In this document: positions 19,034-25,805 of the stretch, one piece after another
How positions within the stretch are numbered: the first letter of the stretch is position 1
Layout of the letters: every line of letters starts with the position of its first letter
Assembly: GCA_003427395.1 (NCBI GenBank)
Contig: BFEA01000007.1
Location: 7,526,595 to 7,552,399, forward strand
Origin: Chara braunii
Taxonomy: Eukaryota; Streptophyta; Charophyceae; Charales; Characeae
Length of the DNA: 25,805 nt
Direction: 5' to 3'
Program-made: the position numbers and the translations under genes
Notes under the pieces: generated by a model
Databases searched by the model: none
Told to the model about the DNA's origin: nothing
Seen by the model: the letters and a program-made list of their open reading frames with translations, nothing else

Positions 19034-19546
19034 ATGGCTGCGGGAACGACGGTTTGTTGCCTTTTCCGAAATTGTGATGCAGCGGCGGAACGGGTCGAGT
19101 CCCAAAGACTCCGCGGAAAAAGATTAGAGAGAATATGACGACTTGTCTTCAACCCCTATGAGCTATACTCTGAGGCGGATGCCCCACGGTTCTGGGATGG
19201 CAGTGCGTGAAATCCTTTCAGGCGACTCATTTTCAGGACAAGAACCAGTCTGGACATTCTTCACTACGAGTTCGCGCCACCGCTGCCTCATCGAGATTTT
19301 CCGAACATGAATTTAGTTGTGATGCAGCTATACGAGTTAAATCCTCGAATGGACGAGATCCCAGAGATAAGGTTAATGTTCGTTCATCTCGTACTTTGGA
19401 TAAACGAATGGCAAGGTTCATTCTTCGGTATATATCATACGAGACGAGGGCGGGCAAACAGGTTCAGTATTCTACGAGTTGAACCTTTCTCTGAGTATGC
19501 ATGGCAGGATGAGGAGGACGAACTCGAGGAAGGATTACGTGACTAA
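19034..19546 (+). pseudogene. Broken 5' part of an unknown protein
   Basis: Protein-like sequence runs through three consecutive segments in different frames: 19034-19138 from ATG (starts MAAGTTVCCLFRNCDAAAE), about 19127-19309 in another frame (includes MPHGSGMAVREILSGDSF and EPVWTFF), and 19211-19546 back in the first frame (includes LYELNPRMDEIPEIRLMF and an acidic DEEDELEEG tail). The two shifts cancel: the first lies in a GAGAGA run, the second near TTTTCC. The last segment ends at TAA 19544-19546 in the same frame as the next ORF. No family is recognised. A spliced gene is possible but no clear splice sites support it. Confidence 0.45.
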
Positions 19547-19570
19547 TGTAATTTACGTTTTGACACGCAA

Positions 19571-20122
19571 ATGCCTGGAGCACGACGCGGCTTGACGACC
19601 CCGAGGTACCTGCTGGTTTGTGACACACATGAGGTCGATCTTATCAGAGGAGCGGAGCAACTTTTACGGGTTCGAGACGGTTCTCTTACTGAATGGATTA
19701 GCTTCATCGGGATATTACAAAACAACGAGGGATTTTTTCCCACTACTCGCGCGGATTTCCGGGCAAATACGGCCCTGACTCAGGATGAGTTTTTTGGATA
19801 TACCTTGTATTTCCACCGCGCGAGTAATCTCCAATGTCTCTCTCGAGTCATTGTGCGTATCACGATTACCTCGTCCGGCAGACGTATCGGCATCATCCGG
19901 ATCCGGGATACTGAGACCAGACACTTGTTTGGACTCAGTCGGCCTTTCCGAGTCATAGTGTGGAGACTAGCCTCACGGATGACCTCCCTGTATGGTACTC
20001 AGATTTTTAGAGTCATGCGAGGTGGGCAAGCGACAACCCTGGTACTTGACAACGACGAGCGGGCTTGTTTGGATTTGCTGGAGGCACAGGTGCGCGGAGG
20101 ACGACAAATTTACCAGGGCTAG
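19571..20122 (+). CDS. Unknown protein, 3' part of the broken frame upstream
   Basis: 183 codons from ATG. The composition is protein-like, with repeated beta-type hydrophobic runs (CLSRVIVRITITSSGRR, PFRVIVWRLASRM) and HEVDLIRGAEQLLRVRDG near residue 20. It has no Cys/His knuckle, no signal peptide and no membrane segment. It is in the same frame as 19211-19546 with only one TAA and eight codons between, so both were probably one 304-codon stretch. I do not recognise the family. A retroelement or virus-derived structural protein is one possibility, not shown. Confidence 0.45.
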   Translation: MPGARRGLTTPRYLLVCDTHEVDLIRGAEQLLRVRDGSLTEWISFIGILQNNEGFFPTTRADFRANTALTQDEFFGYTLYFHRASNLQCLSRVIVRITITSSGRRIGIIRIRDTETRHLFGLSRPFRVIVWRLASRMTSLYGTQIFRVMRGGQATTLVLDNDERACLDLLEAQVRGGRQIYQG

Positions 20123-20223
20123 ACGCGCTTTCTGGAAATCTTATTCAAATTCTAGAAAACCCCCTTGCATAGACTATCCCGTCGAGGAAGCCATATGATC
20201 TATGGCTTCACGAGGTAATCTCG

Positions 20224-20252
20224 AAAACAAAAACAAAAACAAAAACAAAACA
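20224..20252. repeat. CAAAAA microsatellite
   Basis: About four to five units of a hexanucleotide of C and five A. Confidence 0.85.
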
Positions 20253-20753
20253 CTACATGTAGCTAGGACCGCCGGATGGATAGTATTCGGATTACCCCGA
20301 TGATTTCACTATCATGCTTATGCATTAAGGGGTAATCGTTCGCATAAAAATAAGCTGAATAAAGTGAAAAGCGAACGTCTGAAAAAATTGTTAAGCGTAA
20401 TGACAATGGCGAAGCAGCGGGAGGCGGAACATTTTAATGTTGAGTAACTTGGTGTTGAAGATGGATACTCCATCATTCGTGAAACAAAAAGAGTAATTAT
20501 TGTCCAGGTGGACAAAGCGACCAATAAAATTTCATTCGCACTTCCAGGTAGTTGCATATGGTGCGCAGGTGTGGTCGAACCGAGAATTCAAACATTGACC
20601 AGGAACCAGATCACTTGTTGATCTGCATGATAGCAGTGGCTTACTTGCAGAAGTTATTTACGACAAACTTCAATAGTCATGATAGGAAGATCAGTCCTAG
20701 TTCTTTCCATCAATTATTAATTTTAGAATGACAACCAAGTGTGAAGCTCTCAG
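20253..20753. other. Gene-free stretch before the second LTR end
   Basis: No supported gene. If 20754-21101 is a 3' LTR, a polypurine tract should lie near its start, but the start is not defined and no clear tract is seen. Confidence 0.4.
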
Positions 20754-21101
20754 CGAGACGAGCAAACGCCCTCGACTGATCTACCTTTGCGATTGCATTT
20801 AAAAGCCTTCGCACGTGGGTCAATAGCTCGGTAGGGATACGCCCCTAAGGGTGGTGACAACCCCTTAGGGATGCAAGCTTATGCCCCGCGCAAACCTATC
20901 CTGTCGTAGGGGATCGCGGGATGTATAGCTGGCGCACCCGGCTAGAGCGGCGAAGGAGCGATGCAACCGCGTCCGTCTCGGCGGTTCGCGGAATGTTATG
21001 CGTCGTTCCCGAGTTGTCTCTGGATGGTTTTTGTTTTGTTTATCTCCTGCGTGACATGGGCGGGAGGGGCCTCGCTCGCGCGGGGGCCGATGCGCTCGAC
21101 A
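20754..21101 (+). mobile_element. Second copy of the LTR 3' part
   Basis: Same orientation and order of blocks as 5449-5732, estimated 70-80% identity, with about 60 extra bases (around 20970-21045) absent from the first copy. It ends in GATGCGCTCGACA at 21101 and is not followed by a primer-binding site. That fits a 3' LTR or a solo LTR. With the first copy it would enclose 15 kb that includes the minus-strand E2 element, so the pair may instead be two unrelated insertions of one family. Confidence 0.7.
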
Positions 21102-22620
21102 CCGGAACGACACATAGCAGGTAAATATTCCCCCAGCCCGTGCTTTTCCAGGCAGGCTCCACAACAGATCTGCGTTCCCCCCTATACTCACTTTTCACAC
21201 TAGGAGAACGAAAATACCCAGTAAGTACATCAGCATGTCACTGACTCCTTTCCCTTCCTCATTGCCTTTCTATTCCTCTGTCTCTCCTCCTAATCTCACT
21301 CACTCTCTCCGTCGCCTCGCAGGTAATCAGTCAGATCGCAACTTCGGGCAGGTGAGTCCGCTTTTCCCACTTACGCCCCCCCCTTACTTCTGTTGTTTCC
21401 AAATGCACCTGGACCCGACATCGCGCCCGGTTCACTTATCCAACTCTTTTCTATCCCCGCTAATTTTTCCTCATACGCCCAGTTGCTACTAACCCCTCCT
21501 TACTAACTCTTACCCAGATTCAGACACGAAAGCAAAGTCGCCCATCATCAAACCCCACAATAGTCTTTTCTTTCTTCGAATCTGCTCAAAAGTGAGCGAG
21601 ATATACGTATTCCCTCCTTCTTCTTCCCTCGCTCCCACCATAGCTCATCGTTCCATGTTTCCTACTAACTCACTTCCTACTAATTTATCACTCAAACTGA
21701 ATCCACTATCACGGCCGCCTCGACTAGGAACCCCGACTTTGCCTTTTAGCTCGTTCGATCCTACGCAGGATCGAGCGAAAACATCGCTTTCCCAAGTCTT
21801 GCGATTCTTACCTCCCAACTCCTTCTCGCAGTATCTTTCTCTTCTAACTTCCTACCAACTAGCTTCCCTTCTTTTCTGGCCTCACCATTGGATTCGCCCG
21901 AGGTAAAAACCCTGGGATTGCCTCTTACCTCTCTCGATTCCACCAAGGATCGGGAGAGCTAGGCCATACCGGATGCGCCCGACTCACTTCCGCCATCTTC
22001 ACTTCAACTGTACCTGGCGCGAAATCGCGCCAGGTTCATCCTGTCGTCTTACCACCTCATCGTTCTCTCCGAGCATCGCTGTTCCCCGACCGCAGCTGTC
22101 TGTGCAGCGTCTTGAGCCTCGGAGGAGCCTACTACTCTAGACGGTCCGAATAGTCTTTCGCCTCTCCCCTCACTGCCCTTCGTGCTCCTCCTACTACCTC
22201 GAATGCAACCGTCGCTGCTCGTCATCCGGGTTCAGCCCCTCTTTCCTCTCGCTCGCTGCCTCCGTTCCCCGTTACTAGCTTCGTCCCTGTAGACCTCCTT
22301 CGGGCCGACGCAGTGCCCGACAACAGCCAACTCTTAAGTCGTACGAGCTGTTCCGCAGTTCCAACTTTCTGTTGCAGGGAAATCGGAGGAAACCAGCTAC
22401 TAGACGGTTTGATTAGTCTTTCGCCCCTATACCCGGAGGCTGACAACCGACCTGCTAGGCTGCTATCGCTCCAGCCTCCGCCACATTCCCCTCCGGACTT
22501 CTTCTGGCCTCTCCCTCAACCAGGCCCCGCCACCCCTTCAGCCTCTCAGCGGACAAGCCCTATCCCGACTTCTCAAAGCAAGCCGTGGAGTCGAGGGCGC
22601 GGGTCTGGTATGTGCCCAAG
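21102..22620. other. Pyrimidine-rich block with three long hairpins
   Basis: The plus strand is strongly C/T-rich from about 21230 to 22580. Long stems occur: TCGTTCGATCCT/AGGATCGAGCGA (21751-21762/21767-21778, one G-T), CTCTCTCGATTC/GGATCGGGAGAG (21929-21940/21947-21958, two G-T), ACCTGGCGCGA/TCGCGCCAGGT (22012-22022/22025-22035, perfect, 2-nt loop). A phrase of the type CTAGACGGT...TAGTCTTTCGCC occurs at about 22137 and 22400. Open frames here are Pro/Ser-rich products of composition. Confidence 0.55.
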
Positions 22621-23132
22621 CGCAGGCCTAGGCAAAACGGCCCGGCGCAGATCTTTTTGTGGTAGAAGCAATTATTCAAATGAGAACTTTGAAATTCGAG
22701 GCGGGGGAAAGGCACTATGGGAATGGCCGCTGCAGCCAGTACCGTTGTGGTGCCTCCGTCTGGTGCTCCCTGTGCCCAAGCACACCTCCCCCCCCTCCGT
22801 TGAGCCCCCAACTGACGCTCTCAGAATGTCCTTCGACTCCCTTTCACTTTAGGCTACCGACACTCTCCAAGTGGAAAGTGAGGGAAGCCATGACCACGGA
22901 CCCCACCACACTTGCACACGTTGACTTCCTCGGTCCGTGTTCCAACGTCGGTAGGCCGGAAAAATTTCGCCAACATCCCCAATACGCAGGAACTCGAACG
23001 AGTCCATCAAAAGAGGTGCATGATCAAGGTCCTCGACTGCCACGACGACCGCCTATGTCCGGAAATCTAAAAGTAGAGCCAGGCCTGTCGGTCTCGACGT
23101 CCGTCTCAAACTCGATCACCAAGCTAAGGACT
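22621..23132. other. Gene-free stretch downstream of the minus-strand gag
   Basis: No supported gene. Plus frames at 22313-22852 and 22659-23162 lack motifs and have biased composition. Confidence 0.4.
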
Positions 23133-24533
23133 TTAGAAAACAATAAAACAATAAATAAATAAATATATAAAAATAAGAGTAGGAATAAACGCCGCGCGTT
23201 TTGCTGGTCTGCAACGTCGCGCACGCCCAGGCCGCGTATGGATGCGCCTTGCCGCCAATACCCCGCGCGCGCCGCTCACCCGGGCGAGGCCGCACTCGTG
23301 CGACTTGCAGAAAACACGCCAAATACCCTTGTAAGGGTAGTTGGTATGACAACGGTGTGGGGTGGAGGTGACGACGTTTTTGTAAGGGGTGAGGAGTCGA
23401 TCGATTTGGAGGCAGCGGTTAAGGAGGTCGTGGAGGGGCATTGAGGGTTCGTGGACGAGGCCGGCTGCGAGATCCTTGTGGCATACTCGTTTTACACGGG
23501 AGATGAAGACGACGTCGCTTATGAAGTCAATGGGAATGTGTTGGCGTAGGACGCAGACGTATTGAACGAAACGGTCGGTCGGCCTGTTTTGGCACATCTG
23601 GAAGAATTGGTCGATGTAGTCATCGACCGTTTTCTCTGGCCGGAAGGTAGAGATGAGCTAGGAAGCCCATTCAAGGAAGGAATAGGGTGGGAGGCTGGCG
23701 TGGGTGCGGTTTGCCGTTTCGGTGTACCACCATCGCACAACGGTGTCTAGGAGTCTGGTTTTGGCGATGTGGACCCAATGGATAACGGGGACGCCGTGGA
23801 GAGAAAAGGCCTGGTGGAGTTGGGTGAGGACGAGGAAGACGTCCTCATGGGGTGAGCGGGAAAAGGTTGGAGCTCGTTGGAGCGGAAAGAGGGTGGGATC
23901 TTTCCTTCTTTGGGGTCCTAGGCGGCGAGGGTGTTGAAGTCGAGGGTAGAGGGGGAGGACGTGACTACATAGGGTTTTGGGGATAAGTACGTTTGGGGGC
24001 AAGATAGGTGGAGCGGGGTGGAGCATTGGGGGGAAGGAGGTGACCGGGGTGTAGGTAGGATGGGTGGAGATGATTGTAGATGAAGTGAGGGTTGGTTTGG
24101 TTTGAAGGGGGATGTTGGATGATTGTGTGATGGCGGGGGTTGAGGGCTTGGGTAGGAGGGGAGCAGGAGTAACAACGGTGGCGGAAGTGGTGGATGATGA
24201 CGGGTGTGCGAGGGATGTGCTGGTTGGAGAGGTACATGTAGAAGGTGTCAGTGTGGAGGTTGAAGCGGAGGCCTGTTCAGAGGAGGAGGTGGGTTGTGGG
24301 GTAGAGGACGAGGTGGTTTGTGGTGCGGAGGAGGGTGGTGCAGTCGTGGTGACGACCGTGATGGCAAGGGAGTTTCCCTTAATTGTGGCTACGCGGTCGG
24401 AGATGGTCGACATGGTGGTGTTCATGTTGGCGATGGACGATTGGAGGGAGGCAAGTGCTTGGAGGATGGTCGTAAGATCGGGGAAGGCGATGGTCGTGGC
24501 TGGTTGGTCGCTGGTGAGGTCAGGATTAAATGC
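23133..24533 (-). pseudogene. gag: Retrotransposon Gag (Retrotrans_gag type) with amber stop
   Basis: The frame is open on the minus strand from 24533 (just after TAA); the first ATG is at 24425. Before that ATG, 36 codons already look like a Gag N-terminal coiled coil (LQALASLQSSIANM). A Ser/Thr/Pro-rich linker of about 140 residues follows. The capsid region has FSRSPHEDVFLVLTQLHQAF, then VVRWWYTETAN and PPYSFLEWAS; TAG at 23658-23660 then interrupts the frame, and the same frame resumes with LISTFRPEKTVDDYIDQFFQ, the hallmark region of Retrotrans_gag (PF03732). It runs on through LLNRCLQIDRLLTPYKN before an Arg-rich tail and a low-complexity end near 23175. A CCHC knuckle is not seen and no pol follows. 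One stop in an otherwise clean frame suggests recent inactivation or, less likely, read-through. Confidence 0.8.
23143..23177. repeat. AATA-type microsatellite
   Basis: Imperfect AATA/AAAT units at the 3' end of the minus-strand gag frame. They encode the Tyr/Phe/Ile-rich end of that frame and mark where real coding sequence stops. Confidence 0.75.
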
Positions 24534-25000
24534 AATTTAAATTGTTAATATTTAATGAATGGGTTTAATTAACTTTAATATCAATGTAATTTAAGGGATT
24601 TTAATAAATTTGAAACGAATTTAAAGCGACTGTAATTAATTTCAACGAATTTTATTAAATGAATTAAATACTAAAACTGATTTGATTGAAATTAACTTAT
24701 TTTAGTGTAAATTAACAGATTTAGATTGGATTTTAAGTTAATTTAAGTAATTGCCGAGAAATTTGAAAATGAATTTTGAAAAAAGGAGATGTCAAAAAAT
24801 AAAACAAAAAAAGGAGATTAATTGAATTAATGTTTGATAATAAGGCGAAGATGCGAAATTCTAATCCAATTTGAAATACGAAAAGTTAATTATTTACGTT
24901 CAAAAAGGGAAATGTAAAATTTCAAAAATAAAGAAGTTCAATTAATTTTAATGTTCAAAATGGGAGAGTAAAAGTATTATAAACTTTTGTCGATCAAATA
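24534..25000. other. AT-rich block upstream of gag
   Basis: Very AT-rich sequence made of TTTAATT, AATTTAA and similar words with no open frame. On the minus strand it lies directly before gag, so it may be the 5' leader of that element. Confidence 0.6.
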
Positions 25001-25440
25001 GGGGTATTGTACGGAGCGGGGGAAAGGGCAAGAGGAAGCGAGGTTGGGCGGTGGGGGCAGGGGGTGAGATCAGCCGCGTGGGGGGAGAAGAGGTGCACGC
25101 GGGGGGAGTATCGGGACCGGGGGTGGGGGTGATCAAGATCGGGTAGACAGCCGGGGGGGGATGACGAGACGAAGGGGAGCGAAGGGGGGAATGACGAGGA
25201 GAAGGGGAGCGACGGCGGGGGGGGGGGGGGGGGGGGCGGGAGATCAGGGTCGGGGACTGGGGAGGTGGGCGGGCATGGGGGAGCTCGTGTTTGGGATTGG
25301 GAGCGCGCGGGGGAGAGGGGCGGAGTTGGGCGCAGGGCGGAAGGAGATCGATGGGAGGGGTCGGGGGGAGTTGCGGGGAAGAGGGGTGCGATCAGGCAGG
25401 GGGGAATAGCGCGCGGTGTCGGAGGGCGCGGTATCCCGAC
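25001..25440. repeat. G-rich, purine-biased block
   Basis: The plus strand is dominated by G with some A. A 30-bp unit beginning ATGACGAG is duplicated at 25161 and 25191, and a run of 20 G lies at 25217-25236. Many GGG and GGGG runs give strong G-quadruplex potential on plus. The minus-strand frame over it (24994-25608) is a Pro/Ser-rich artefact. Confidence 0.75.
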
Positions 25441-25805
25441 CCTCCTCTGTGTACCAAGTTCCTGCTTGGTACCAGTCCTCGCTCTGATGCTCTGGCCTAT
25501 AGACATATCTTGGACCCCTGCTGTTCCTGGTACCCAGGCTGTGCCTCGGCGCGGACCAGTCCCGGTGACGTTGCCCTCAACAAAAGGGGTGCGCCACAAG
25601 ACTTCCATTGGTCCACGCAGGCTCGGCGCCCTGCTGTACAGCAGAGCACAGCCGGCCTGTGACCGTGGTAGCCGCCGGGTTCGCCCTGGGACGCGGAGGT
25701 GAGAAGACCGCTGTTGTCTTTTCTGTTGCGCGTCGATCGCGCCCTAGGCAAGTTATGGGTCAGGTGCATGATACTGACAGCAGTCAAGAAGGTAGAAAGC
25801 TAAAC
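25441..25805. other. Gene-free end of window with palindromes
   Basis: GTACCAAG/CTTGGTAC around six bases (25451-25472) and the perfect palindrome CTGCTGTACAGCAG (25631-25644) are present. AAGTTATGGGTCAG near 25749 matches a short piece near 5204. It may be part of an LTR of the minus-strand gag element, but no paired copy or primer-binding site was found. Confidence 0.4.

Noticed and set aside
25455-25480. tRNA-Met-like primer-binding site on minus
   Set aside because: Only a partial match to the usual plant site and no LTR boundary next to it.
24994-25608. 204-codon Pro/Ser-rich minus ORF
   Set aside because: It is the translation of the complement of a G-rich block with homopolymers.

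Overview
This window looks like repeat-dominated eukaryotic nuclear DNA, most likely from a large-genome streptophyte (land plant or charophyte alga). The reasons are LTR-retroelement remnants, a primer-binding site matching the 3' end of plant-type tRNA-Asp, a Gag capsid-type pseudogene, long homopolymers and microsatellites, two assembly gaps, and no convincing host gene. The species cannot be fixed from the sequence. No reverse transcriptase, integrase or other pol domain is visible in any frame, and I recognise no ordinary cellular gene.

Layout. 1-1.8 kb: gene-free, GA- and CTG-rich DNA. 1.8-3.55 kb: element E1, a ~290-bp leader, a ~240-bp spacer, then 16 stem-loops that share the loop TAAGTT and have covarying stems. 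3.6-5.4 kb: gene-free. 5.45-9.54 kb: 3' part of an LTR, a tRNA-Asp primer-binding site, a long leader, degenerate reading frames and a Gag-like ORF. 9.5-12.65 kb: gene-free. 12.65-13.7 kb: element E2, a second member of the E1 family on the minus strand, interrupted by assembly gaps. 14.97-17.15 kb: a block packed with about 25 short-loop inverted repeats, containing a tRNA-derived Pol III promoter-like unit and, on the minus strand, two type III hammerhead ribozymes 131 nt apart. 17.4-17.7 kb: a 54-bp minisatellite. 19.0-20.1 kb: a broken unknown protein frame. 20.75-21.10 kb: a second copy of the LTR end. 21.2-22.6 kb: pyrimidine-rich DNA with three long hairpins. 23.1-24.5 kb: a minus-strand gag pseudogene with one in-frame amber stop. 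24.5-25.4 kb: an AT-rich block followed by a G-rich block.

The most striking content is structured RNA rather than protein: (1) the paired hammerhead ribozymes, with all core bases present and compensatory changes in stems II and III; (2) the E1/E2 family, defined by a colinear leader plus an array of TAAGTT hairpins that covary in outer and inner stems; (3) the hairpin-dense 2-kb block around the ribozymes. The retroelement pieces (LTR ends, primer-binding site, Gag frames without pol) suggest a non-autonomous or eroded host context for these RNA elements. All pairings and alignments were made by eye and none has been tested by software.
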